A stretch of DNA of 10,029 bases, from NCBI GenBank assembly GCA_944372725.1, contig CALWAA010000026.1, forward strand, positions 1-10,029. Reading direction: 5' to 3'. Positions within the stretch are counted from its first letter, which is position 1. Every line of letters starts with the position of its first letter. Source of the DNA: an uncultured Bacilli bacterium (GTDB taxonomy: Bacteria > Bacillota_I > Bacilli_A > RF39 > UBA660). Below the pieces are notes generated by a model. The model saw only the letters and a list, made by a program, of their open reading frames with translations. It made no database searches and was not told the origin of the DNA. Positions 1-7,025 of this stretch are shown here, piece by piece. A program made the translations under genes and the position numbers.

Positions 1-43
1 TAAGAATTAGTAAACCATGAGAAAATTATTTTGGTGAAAATAT

Positions 44-496
44 ATGATTTATAATAAAAGATTGATAGAACTAAGAGAAAAAAACGAACTAAAGCAATAT
101 GATATAGCAAATATTCTAAATATATATAAAGGCTTATATAATCAATATGAAACTGAATACGCTATCATACCCATCAAACATTTAAATACATTATGCAATT
201 ATTTTAATGTTTCTTTTGATTATCTTTTTGGTTTAACAAACAAATTAAATTATAAAGAAAATATAAATGAAATAGATAGTTTAAAATCTGGCAATAGAAT
301 TAAAGAATTTCGCAAAGAAAATAAAATTACTCAAGAAAGATTAGCAAGTGAATTAAATATGGCTCGTTCTGCTTTAGCTAATTACGAAAGAGGAAGAACA
401 GTAATTGCTACTCCCTTTCTTTACACTATTTGTAAAAAATATCAAATATCAGCAGATTATCTTTTAGGGAAAATTGATGAAAAAATAACTTTCTAA
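44..496 (+). CDS. Tandem-HTH XRE-family transcriptional regulator
   Basis: Predicted cytoplasmic DNA-binding protein of 150 residues made almost entirely of two Cro/C1-type (XRE) helix-turn-helix domains. The first covers about residues 6-63 and ends in the typical SFDYLFG tail. The second covers about 85-142, is closer to family consensus (KITQERLASELNMARSALANYERG) and ends SADYLLGK. A short polar linker (about 64-84) joins them, and there is no sensor, membrane or catalytic domain. The two halves look like an internal duplication; the first has a degenerate recognition helix (NIYKGLYNQYE). The start is ATG with a modest GGTGA Shine-Dalgarno about 8 nt upstream. The next gene begins 36 nt after its stop on the same strand, so the two may be co-transcribed. 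Targets cannot be told from sequence. The domain assignment is secure; the regulatory role is inferred. Confidence 0.88.
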   Translation: MIYNKRLIELREKNELKQYDIANILNIYKGLYNQYETEYAIIPIKHLNTLCNYFNVSFDYLFGLTNKLNYKENINEIDSLKSGNRIKEFRKENKITQERLASELNMARSALANYERGRTVIATPFLYTICKKYQISADYLLGKIDEKITF

Positions 497-532
497 TCCT
501 ATTTTAGCATATATTATATTAGGTGATAGTCT

Positions 533-805
533 ATGTTTGGAAATCCTTATGGAACAGGTCTTTCTTTTACCAAAGTTTTATCTGGTATTTCAAAAACTTT
601 AAATGTAGCAAATCAAGTAATTCCAATTTATAAAGAAGCAAAACCAATGATTAATAATGCTAAAACCATATTAGGGGCTATAAAAGAATTTGGAAAATCA
701 AATAATTCTAATTCTGGGGCTAGTTCTACCAATCAAAATACCACAAAAAAAGATACCGCTCCAACATTAAGAACCGTATCTAACAATCCGAAATTCTTTT
801 TATAA
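533..805 (+). CDS. Small YqfQ/VrrA-like protein
   Basis: A 90-residue protein of unknown function. Residues about 13-54 form an amphipathic helical stretch (core KTLNVANQVIPIYKEAKPM) resembling the conserved part of YqfQ-like (VrrA) proteins of Bacillus. The family's usual long Gly/Gln/Pro-rich N-terminus is missing. Residues about 55-75 are a low-complexity Asn/Ser/Thr tract. There is no signal peptide or clear membrane segment. Synteny supports the match: in Bacillus subtilis yqfQ lies a few genes beyond dnaG-sigA-trmK, and here the gene abuts trmK. A good Shine-Dalgarno (AGGTGAT) lies 5 nt before the ATG. The gene runs convergent to trmK and overlaps its 3' end by 26 bp. Family membership is from remembered resemblance only; the biochemical role is unknown even for better studied relatives. 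Confidence 0.65.
   Translation: MFGNPYGTGLSFTKVLSGISKTLNVANQVIPIYKEAKPMINNAKTILGAIKEFGKSNNSNSGASSTNQNTTKKDTAPTLRTVSNNPKFFL
745..780 (-). terminator. Intrinsic terminator of trmK, inside the yqfQ-like gene
   Basis: On the - strand, starting at the last base of the trmK stop codon, an 11+11 nt stem (780-770 with 762-752) closes a 7-nt loop. The pairs are GATAC/GTATC, one G-G mismatch, then five more pairs including two G-U. Seven consecutive T residues follow (751-745). The stem is the reverse complement of codons of the convergent YqfQ-like protein, so the terminator is embedded in coding sequence. Confidence 0.72.
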
Positions 806-1424
806 TCTTTCTTAAATAATAAATATTTCTTTTATGATTTAATCTTTTCATAAATTTATTTCTAGGAATTTTAGCAAGAACTTCTTGCTCTTTTTTTATT
901 AAATAAAGGTAATATTCTTGATTATTACTTTTACCATATTTTAAAGAAAGTTTATTTTCCTTAACATAATCTTTGGTAACAAGCATAATAACATAGAATT
1001 TTCCTTTATCCAAAACAGCTTTTTCTTCTTGAATATATAAACCTCTTTGATATAAAGAAAAACGAAGCTCATCCCAATTATTATTGCTACTAATAATATA
1101 TTTTTTGATACTTTGAGGTGCACTATCAATAATATCTAAAACTGTATTCGCCCCAACTCCAGCGATGACTGTTGTATCAATATCGGAATTATTAATACTT
1201 TTAAAGCCATCAGATAAATAAGTGGTAATATTTAGTTTAGATGATGTAATATTTTTCCTTGCAACTTCTAAAGCATGAATATTAATATCACTAGCATATA
1301 CTTCTTTGCATAAATGATTTTGTTTTAAATAAATAGCTAGATAAGCATGGTCACAACAAGTGTCTATTACTATATCTTCTGGTGAGACAAAAGAAGCGAT
1401 TGTCTTTAATTTTAAATTAATCAT
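780..1424 (-). CDS. trmK: tRNA (adenine(22)-N1)-methyltransferase TrmK
   Basis: SAM-dependent methyltransferase expected to make m1A at position 22 of bacterial tRNAs (TrmK/YqfN family). The protein has 214 residues, close to family length. The N-terminal Rossmann-like domain shows motif I at 20-30 (IDTCCDHAYLA, where relatives usually have DIGSDHAYLP), the acidic ribose-binding strand at 44-47 (ASDI), and AGVGA at 88-92 (usually AGMGG). ISSNNNWDELR (111-121) fills the place of the usual QPN..LR motif. The C-terminus from about 170 is Lys/Arg-rich and helical, matching the family's tRNA-contacting helical domain. Its ATG shares one base with the TAA of rpoD (TAATG), implying translational coupling. 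Synteny with dnaG-rpoD is the same as in Bacillus, although cccA and yqfO are absent. Function is confident from family and context; the motif changes are noted separately. Confidence 0.88.
   Translation of the reverse strand: MINLKLKTIASFVSPEDIVIDTCCDHAYLAIYLKQNHLCKEVYASDINIHALEVARKNITSSKLNITTYLSDGFKSINNSDIDTTVIAGVGANTVLDIIDSAPQSIKKYIISSNNNWDELRFSLYQRGLYIQEEKAVLDKGKFYVIMLVTKDYVKENKLSLKYGKSNNQEYYLYLIKKEQEVLAKIPRNKFMKRLNHKRNIYYLRKIIKRISDC
873..897 (+). terminator. Intrinsic terminator of the + strand genes, inside trmK
   Basis: On the + strand, AGCAAG (873-878) pairs perfectly with CTTGCT (884-889) across a 5-nt loop; the inverted repeat extends two bases further into the loop. After one C come seven T residues (891-897). 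This is a classic Rho-independent terminator, placed about 68 nt past the stop of the YqfQ-like gene. It lies inside the convergent trmK gene, at codons for EQEVLA. Confidence 0.78.
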
Positions 1425-2563
1425 TAATCAGATAAGAAATCCTTTAATTTCTTAGCACGTGATGGATGACGTAATTTGCGTAATGCTTTCGCTTCTATTT
1501 GACGAATACGCTCTCTTGTAACATTAAATTTCTTACCAACTTCCTCCAAAGTATGACAAGTTCCATCAATAAGTCCAAAACGAAGTTCTAGTACTTCTTG
1601 CTCTCTTACTTGTAAAGTCATTAAAACACTCTTAATTTCTTCTTTTAAAATTTCATTGGTTGCATATTCTTCTGGTGACATACTAGATTCATCTTTAATA
1701 AAATCACCTAAATGAGAGTCATCCTCTTCCCCTATTGGGGTTTCCAAAGAAACTGGCTCTTGACTAATTTTAATCACTTCGCGTACTTTTTCGACACTAA
1801 TCCCCATTTTCTTAGCAAGCTCTTCTTCACTAGGTTCACGATTTAATTCTAGAGTAAGTTGTCTTTGAATACGACTCATTTTATTAATTGTTTCAACCAT
1901 ATGAACAGGTACACGAATGGTTCTAGCTTGGTCGGCTAAAGCTCTAGTAATAGCTTGTCTAATCCACCATGTAGCATAAGTAGAAAATTTATAACCTTTA
2001 TCACTATCAAATTTATCTACAGCTTTCATAAGCCCAATATTTCCTTCTTGGATTAAATCAAGGAATAAAAGCCCTCTACCGACATATCTTTTAGCAATAC
2101 TAACAACTAGACGAAGATTAGATTCCGCTAGCTTATTTTTGGCTTCTTCATCCCCTGCAGCTACTTTTTCACTTAATTCTAATTCTTCTTCTGGTGATAA
2201 CAAACTAATACGACCAATTTCTTTTAAATACATTCTAACTGGGTCATTAATATTAATATCTTTTGTAATTTCAGCATCATCTAAAATAATGGGCTCTTCT
2301 AAATTTTTAGGTACACCATCTTCATCGGTTGCTTCTTCTTCCCCTTCAGCAACAACTTGAATATCATTTTCCATTAGAGTATTGTAAATTTCATCTAATG
2401 AATCATTATCCATATCAAGTCCTTTTAAGCTATCTACAAGTTGTTCAAAAGTAATATACTTCTGTTTCTTGCCAATTTCAATTAAATCTTTAATACGTTC
2501 TTCTAGAGATTTAATTTCGACAATTTTTTTCACTGTTTTATCTTCTTCATTATTATTTTTCAT
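1424..2563 (-). CDS. rpoD: Primary RNA polymerase sigma factor RpoD/SigA
   Basis: Housekeeping sigma-70 factor of 379 residues, the usual size for Bacilli SigA. It directs RNA polymerase core to -35/-10 promoters. Region 1.1 covers about 12-75 and is followed by an acidic linker. Region 1.2 begins at DPVRMYLKEIG (107-117). Region 2 covers about 146-222, with the core-binding and -10-melting segment NLRLVVSIAKRY, the signature DLIQEGNIGL (169-178) and the 2.3-2.4 helices YATWWIRQAITRALADQ (196-212). Region 3 covers about 225-300. Region 4 covers about 312-377, with the -35-reading HTH HTLEEVGKKFNVTRERIRQIEAKAL (337-361). The start is ATG, 11 bp inside the end of dnaG, with AAAGGA about 11 nt upstream. 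The overlap with dnaG, and with trmK downstream, indicates a single operon. No missing residues or frame damage are seen. Confidence 0.98.
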   Translation of the reverse strand: MKNNNEEDKTVKKIVEIKSLEERIKDLIEIGKKQKYITFEQLVDSLKGLDMDNDSLDEIYNTLMENDIQVVAEGEEEATDEDGVPKNLEEPIILDDAEITKDININDPVRMYLKEIGRISLLSPEEELELSEKVAAGDEEAKNKLAESNLRLVVSIAKRYVGRGLLFLDLIQEGNIGLMKAVDKFDSDKGYKFSTYATWWIRQAITRALADQARTIRVPVHMVETINKMSRIQRQLTLELNREPSEEELAKKMGISVEKVREVIKISQEPVSLETPIGEEDDSHLGDFIKDESSMSPEEYATNEILKEEIKSVLMTLQVREQEVLELRFGLIDGTCHTLEEVGKKFNVTRERIRQIEAKALRKLRHPSRAKKLKDFLSD

Positions 2564-4298
2564 TACCTACACATCCTTTTTTTAAATTTAATAATTTACT
2601 TGCCAATTCAATTTCTTCATTCGCATCCATTGAATTAGCAATTTTTGCTTTTAACTCCCTTATTTCTTCTTTTACCATTTCCATTTTAGCAACCTGAATA
2701 AACTCATCAAAAGCTGTTCTATCAAAATCAATTATCTTATTCTTTCTTATTATTTCCATTGCATCATCATATATGTAATCTTTTGTACTAATAAAAGAAA
2801 TAAAAGAACTAAGATTAATCTCTTTTGCTTCTTCATAGAAATAAATAATTTCATTAGCTAAATTTCGATATTTCTTTTCTTTAAAATATCCTAACTCTTT
2901 TTTAAATATTTCAATAAAATTGCCATCATTCATCATAAAATAAATAATATTTTGGCAAGCTTTATCATACTTCGAAAGTTTTGTTTTGGCAAGTGTTTTT
3001 GGTGGAGATTCCACTATTTTTTTAGTTTCAACCTTCTTTAATTCCCCATGAAGCAAATCAAGAGAAACATGATAATCTTCACTAATTTTTTTTAAAGTAA
3101 GTTCTCTAGTAAGCTCATCCGGTATATTTTTTAAATCTTTAATAATTTCTTTAATATAACTTGCTAAATCATCTACCTTTTCTAAATCTTTATCTTTCTT
3201 AAAATACTTAAGTTTAAAATCCAAAAATGAAATAGGATTTTTGATATTTTCTTCTAAAGCCTTAACACCATTTTTAATAATATACTCATCTGGGTCTTTT
3301 TCACCGCTTAAACGGACAATATAAGGTATCAAATTAGCTTCTTCTAAAATGGTTCCATTCTGATAAGTAGCAATTTCGCCAGCGCTATCATTATCAAACA
3401 TCAAGATAATTTTGGCTCTCAAGCTTTTAATAATAGCTACTTGTTCTTCTGTAAGGCTTGTCCCCATCAGAGCAACAACGTTTTTAATACCAGAAGCAAA
3501 CATTCTGATGGCATCCATATTTCCTTCAACCAATATAACTTCCTTTTTTCTCTTAATTTCTTGTTTGGCTCGATGATAATTAAATAATATTTGGCCTTTT
3601 TTAAAGATATTCGACTCTTTAGAATTAATATACTTAGCTTGATTTGTATCTTCATAAATTCGGCCAGTAAAACCAACGACATTCCCCTCTAAATCATGAA
3701 TTGGAAACATAATTCTTCTTTGAAAAACATCATTCACATAGCCATTATTTTGATTTACAAGTCCTAAACGTTCTATCACATCAAGTGAATATTTTTTATT
3801 AGTAAGAAGTTTATTTAAAGAATAATTTCCCCCTAAAGCTAAACCTAAATCAAATTCTTTAATGACATCTTCATCTAAATTCCGAACTCGCAAATATTTT
3901 TTAGCTTTCATTCCTTCCTTACTATTTAAATTATTTTGATAAAATTTTAAAGCTAAATTCATAATTTCGTATTCTTGCTCGTTATTTTTAGGCTTTTCTT
4001 TTTTTATTGTTCCATGAAATGGAATTCCACATTTATCTGCAACGATTTTAACGGCCTCTAAAAATTTTACATTTTCATATTCACTTACAAAGGTAAAAAC
4101 GTTGCCGGCGGCTCCGCAAGAAAAGCATTTATAAATCTGTTTTTCCTCTGAAACACTCATACTTGGAGAATGGTCTTCGTGAAAAGGACAAACGCCAAAA
4201 TAATTTTTACCTTTTTGCGTAAGTGGAACATAACTAGAAATGATATCAACGATATTGGCACTTTTTCGAATACGCTCTATTTCAGCATCAGTAACCAT
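2553..4298 (-). CDS. dnaG: DNA primase DnaG
   Basis: Primase that lays RNA primers on the lagging strand with the replicative helicase; 581 residues, normal for Firmicutes. The CHC2-type zinc ribbon has its ligands at C37, H40, C58 and C61 (CPFH...CFSC). The RNA-polymerase basic region is at VFQRRIMFPI (191-200). The Toprim domain (about 253-335) carries VEGNMD (257-262, E258 catalytic), FDNDSAG (301-307, D302 and D304 metal ligands) and DPDEY (335-339). The C-terminal part (about 440-581) is a weakly conserved helical helicase-interaction domain. A strong Shine-Dalgarno (GAGGGGTGAT) precedes the ATG. The gene is first of the dnaG-rpoD-trmK operon, with its 3' end overlapping rpoD by 11 bp. 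Asn260 replaces the Tyr or Phe common in the EGYMD motif, which is unlikely to inactivate the enzyme. Confidence 0.98.
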   Translation of the reverse strand: MVTDAEIERIRKSANIVDIISSYVPLTQKGKNYFGVCPFHEDHSPSMSVSEEKQIYKCFSCGAAGNVFTFVSEYENVKFLEAVKIVADKCGIPFHGTIKKEKPKNNEQEYEIMNLALKFYQNNLNSKEGMKAKKYLRVRNLDEDVIKEFDLGLALGGNYSLNKLLTNKKYSLDVIERLGLVNQNNGYVNDVFQRRIMFPIHDLEGNVVGFTGRIYEDTNQAKYINSKESNIFKKGQILFNYHRAKQEIKRKKEVILVEGNMDAIRMFASGIKNVVALMGTSLTEEQVAIIKSLRAKIILMFDNDSAGEIATYQNGTILEEANLIPYIVRLSGEKDPDEYIIKNGVKALEENIKNPISFLDFKLKYFKKDKDLEKVDDLASYIKEIIKDLKNIPDELTRELTLKKISEDYHVSLDLLHGELKKVETKKIVESPPKTLAKTKLSKYDKACQNIIYFMMNDGNFIEIFKKELGYFKEKKYRNLANEIIYFYEEAKEINLSSFISFISTKDYIYDDAMEIIRKNKIIDFDRTAFDEFIQVAKMEMVKEEIRELKAKIANSMDANEEIELASKLLNLKKGCVGNEK

Positions 4299-4407
4299 AT
4301 CATCACCCCTCTAATTTGCGCTTCTAAATATATTTATTACCCATACCCCCTTAAAATCCTTTAAAAAAATGCAAATTTCTTTCAAAAACTTGCATTTTTA
4401 TTCTTTT
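4299..4407 (-). promoter_or_regulatory. dnaG upstream region with a weak candidate promoter
   Basis: The 109-bp gap between the sortase gene and dnaG holds the sortase terminator and then about 60 bp before dnaG. A possible -10 TATATT (4327-4332, - strand) follows a poor -35 TTTAAG (4350-4355) at 17-bp spacing. The -10 matches consensus well and the -35 does not. A promoter for the primase/sigma operon is expected here because a terminator precedes it, but its exact position is uncertain. Confidence 0.35.
4362..4399 (-). terminator. Intrinsic terminator after the sortase gene
   Basis: On the - strand, about 9 nt past the sortase stop, AAAAATGCAA (4399-4390) pairs over 10 bp with TTGCATTTTT (4374-4365) around a 15-nt loop, and the run of T continues to 4363. 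The stem has only two G-C pairs, so strength is moderate. A T-rich tract also lies on the other side, so it could act in both directions. It separates the surface-protein module from dnaG. Confidence 0.6.
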
Positions 4408-4947
4408 TTATAAACTTTTTGACTCTTTTAGCACTCCATAATAGATGGTTTGCGTATTACTATTTCCTTTGGTACAAGTAATAAGAGTAATCATTTGGGG
4501 GTAATCTTCTTTTAAATAAAGAACACCAGTTTTTTCTTGTTCCTCAATATCTACAATTTCATAAATCCATTTTACTCCTTGATAATAAAGGGTAATTAAA
4601 TCACTTTCTTCTAATAAATATAAGTCTTTAAAAAAAGCATTTTTTCCATTTCCGGAATGAGCTGCTAAAATAATGTTACTTTCTTTACTTCCCGGAAAAG
4701 TACTCATTTTATGAACTAAAACATTCTTATCCACATGATTTTCTTTCGAATAAGCTGGAAAAAGTTCTCTTTTTAAATGAATTTCGTTAATTTCTAATAT
4801 AGCAAAATAATCTTGCTTTTCCTCTTTTTCTTCTAATACTTCTATATATTTGTTTTCATCTACTTTGGCTTTGGTAAAATGAAGGGTAGGAACAAGAACA
4901 CCAACTAAAATTAGAGCAATTCCCAAAAACTTAATGTTTCTTATCAT
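4408..4947 (-). CDS. Membrane-anchored sortase, single N-terminal TM
   Basis: Transpeptidase of 179 residues predicted to cut a sorting signal and attach the protein to the cell wall. One hydrophobic segment (about 6-20) anchors the N-terminus, leaving the catalytic domain outside. The catalytic His is H97 (LAAHSGN) and the nucleophile is C158 in TLITC (154-158). The conserved Arg expected 8-10 residues later is not visible: the strand reads NTQTIYYGVL, with Q166 where Arg usually sits. The chain is short and has no C-terminal membrane segment, so it fits a class A/D-like layout better than pilin class C; the class is uncertain. It overlaps the 3' end of the adhesin gene upstream by 17 bp, so that protein, with its VPKTS signal, is the obvious substrate. 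The ribosome site GGAGGGG lies 15 nt before the ATG, a long spacing. Confidence 0.9.
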   Translation of the reverse strand: MIRNIKFLGIALILVGVLVPTLHFTKAKVDENKYIEVLEEKEEKQDYFAILEINEIHLKRELFPAYSKENHVDKNVLVHKMSTFPGSKESNIILAAHSGNGKNAFFKDLYLLEESDLITLYYQGVKWIYEIVDIEEQEKTGVLYLKEDYPQMITLITCTKGNSNTQTIYYGVLKESKSL

Positions 4948-6940
4948 GGCGATACAAAGCTACCCCTCCGAATAGAGAAACACTAGTAAAGAGAATAATG
5001 CCTAAAAGTTCATTAACACTTGTTTTGGGAACTTCAATTTTTAAGCGATTTGTAATTTTTAAATTACTCAAAACATTATTTTGGATATTTACTTCCATAA
5101 AACCATTTAATAATTCATAATTAGCAGGGGCATTTAATTCTTTAATATAATAAAGCCCAGCTAAAAGATTAGAAATGGTAATCATGCCATTCTCATCCGT
5201 TTCATACTCGCTAATTAACTCTTTATCTTGATTATAAAGGCCAAACAAAACTCCCTGTAATGGTTTTAGATTATCATAATCTAACTTTTCGATTTGCAAT
5301 ACACCATTTTGTAACTGGTTCGTTATTTCTAACTCTATTGCTTCTTCACTTAAAATAGCAAAAGATATTTTTTCTTCTAAAATTTGATAACCATCTGGCG
5401 CTTCTACTTCAATTAACTCATAGTTTCCATATGGTATATTAGTAATAGATAATATTCCCTCTTTCGTTTTAAAAATAACATTTCCATCAACTTCAAAAAA
5501 CTCATTTGTATCCGTATTATATATTTTAAAAGAAGCTTCACTATCAATCAGTTCTTTGGTATCAGAATCTTTCTTTTCTATTAGTAAGGAACCCACTATT
5601 TGAGGATTTCTAATAATTAAATTAGAAGCTGTATCTTCCCCTACAATTAAGGTAATATCTTCAGCTAAATGATAGCCTTCGGTTGAAGTAATTTGTTTTA
5701 ATGTGTACTTTCCATAAGGTAATACTAAAGTAAATTTACCATATTCATTAGTTATAAATTCTGTATATAAATCTCCGTTTTTATCATAAACTTGAAATTT
5801 AGCATTTTTTTCTAATTCTAAATTACCATCTATATCTTCTAAATATTTTTCAATTACAATTTCTTTTTTGATTAGCTTATCGGTTGATTCTAATACGATA
5901 TCATCTTGAGTAACTTCAAAATAAATTTTTTCATCATTTACTTCATATCCATAAGGAGCTGCTATTTCTTGTAAATAATATTTTCCTAAATGAATTTCCT
6001 CTAAATAAGCTATTCCATCTTCATTGGTTTCAATTGTTTGGTAATGAACTCCATCTTCATAATATATTCCATATTTTGCACCTGCTAAAGAAAGTAAAGA
6101 ATCTTCATTTCCCTTTTTTGTTAAAGTTAAAGTAGGAAAATCAACATTAAACTTCAGTTGTTTATAGGGCCTAGAAATAATCCCTTTAGCCATTACACTT
6201 TGATTTGATGGACTATAAAAAATTCTTGGTGTCTTTAATTTATCTAAGTGGCGCCAAAATCCAACTGTTTGATATCCGGGGTCTAAAAAAGTAAGGGTTA
6301 CCTCATTTCCTTCTCTTTTTACTTCAACATTGGTATAATCCATTTCAAAGGCATCTAAAATGCCATACTCATCTATAAATGTTAATGTATCGCCAAGTTC
6401 TACATCAATAATCTCATCTTGTTCTAAAAAAGAAGGCATTAAATTGTGATGGTCGACATCAAATTGAATTGTATCTATTTCTTCTTGTAATAAATCTATT
6501 TTCTGGTTATTACTATCAACAAAATAAATTTCGCCGGTATCTTTCAGCAAATAATCCCAAATGATAAATTGAGTTGCTGCATACCATTTAATGTCAGTCC
6601 GGTCTTGATACCCATACCCATAATAGGCAATAGTTCGAAGATAATTCCATTCATCTTCGGTAATTCCTAAATCTTCCGGAATCATATCTAAATATTGATA
6701 AGCTCCAAAAATACCATCTCTTAAAACAACCCCGGGTTCAATGCAATAAACATGTTCCCCTGTTGTTTGATTGATAATCTCATACATATTTTTATATTTT
6801 TCCACCGTTGGCGTTTTAAGATAAAGACGGATATCTGGAATTACATCACCTAAATAAATATAACTTTCTTCCGCCAAAACATTATGATTCACTAAGAAAA
6901 AAGTCAAAAAACAGAATAATAATTTTAATATTTTTTTCAT
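4931..6940 (-). CDS. Wall-anchored thioester/SpaA-repeat adhesin
   Basis: Secreted surface protein of 669 residues. It has a signal peptide (about 1-23, cleavage near VLAEE). An N-terminal thioester domain (about 30-260) has C66 (VYCIEP) and Q124 (ATQFIIW), which match the Cys and the [ST]QxxIW Gln of thioester adhesins that bind host surfaces covalently. Four SpaA/Cna_B-type beta domains follow, about 268-355, 361-446, 449-542 and 546-632. Each begins with a Lys-bearing strand (near K275, K365, K456, K552); domains 2-4 end with Asn (N445, N541, N631), the pattern for Lys-Asn isopeptide bonds. The C-terminus has VPKTS (637-641), a hydrophobic span (about 645-662) and a basic tail. AAAGGA precedes the ATG by 7 nt. 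The sortase gene overlaps its end. The thioester and isopeptide bonds are predictions from motifs. A minor pilin-tip role is an alternative to a free adhesin. Confidence 0.9.
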   Translation of the reverse strand: MKKILKLLFCFLTFFLVNHNVLAEESYIYLGDVIPDIRLYLKTPTVEKYKNMYEIINQTTGEHVYCIEPGVVLRDGIFGAYQYLDMIPEDLGITEDEWNYLRTIAYYGYGYQDRTDIKWYAATQFIIWDYLLKDTGEIYFVDSNNQKIDLLQEEIDTIQFDVDHHNLMPSFLEQDEIIDVELGDTLTFIDEYGILDAFEMDYTNVEVKREGNEVTLTFLDPGYQTVGFWRHLDKLKTPRIFYSPSNQSVMAKGIISRPYKQLKFNVDFPTLTLTKKGNEDSLLSLAGAKYGIYYEDGVHYQTIETNEDGIAYLEEIHLGKYYLQEIAAPYGYEVNDEKIYFEVTQDDIVLESTDKLIKKEIVIEKYLEDIDGNLELEKNAKFQVYDKNGDLYTEFITNEYGKFTLVLPYGKYTLKQITSTEGYHLAEDITLIVGEDTASNLIIRNPQIVGSLLIEKKDSDTKELIDSEASFKIYNTDTNEFFEVDGNVIFKTKEGILSITNIPYGNYELIEVEAPDGYQILEEKISFAILSEEAIELEITNQLQNGVLQIEKLDYDNLKPLQGVLFGLYNQDKELISEYETDENGMITISNLLAGLYYIKELNAPANYELLNGFMEVNIQNNVLSNLKITNRLKIEVPKTSVNELLGIILFTSVSLFGGVALYRHDKKH
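4963..4969 (-). promoter_or_regulatory. Sortase ribosome binding site inside the adhesin gene
   Basis: GGAGGGG on the - strand, within the codons for FGGV near the end of the adhesin, is the only purine-rich site ahead of the sortase ATG. The 15-nt spacing is longer than usual. It suggests that translation of the sortase depends partly on ribosomes finishing the adhesin. No better in-frame start is present. Confidence 0.5.
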
Positions 6941-6959
6941 TTCAATCCTTTTCTAGACC

Positions 6960-7014
6960 AAAAGAAAACTCGCAAAAAATACTCCTTATTCAAGAAATAA
7001 GAATTTTTTACGAG
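6960..7014 (-). terminator. Long hairpin with U-tract: rnfD terminator and adhesin leader
   Basis: On the - strand CTCG (7014-7011) pairs with CGAG (6972-6969). The stem continues, after one mismatch, with a seven-pair A/T block, an asymmetric internal loop and six pairs (AATAAG/CTTATT region) to a small apical loop. The tract TTTTCTTTT (6968-6960) follows at once. It ends the uvrC-rnfCD transcripts. It also lies downstream of the adhesin promoter, so it is in the 5' untranslated leader of the adhesin mRNA and may act as an attenuator. Confidence 0.68.
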
Positions 7015-7025
7015 TGAATGAAATT

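Noticed and set aside
18..38. Six-codon ATG...TGA leader-peptide-like frame before the HTH gene
   Set aside because: Too short to support, no ribosome site seen, and no attenuator hairpin follows it.
941..1129. 62-codon hydrophobic frame on the - strand within trmK
   Set aside because: Alternate frame of a conserved gene, with no independent start signal; the hydrophobic look comes from A/T bias.
2139..2360. 73-codon open frame on the + strand inside rpoD
   Set aside because: Antisense shadow of the acidic region 1.1-1.2 linker; Ser-rich low-complexity product with no family features.
3467..3682. 71-codon open frame on the - strand within dnaG
   Set aside because: Alternate frame of the Toprim region; AT-rich shadow.
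4170..4364. 64-codon open frame on the + strand at the start of dnaG
   Set aside because: Mostly antisense to the conserved dnaG zinc domain; no ribosome site or recognisable domain.
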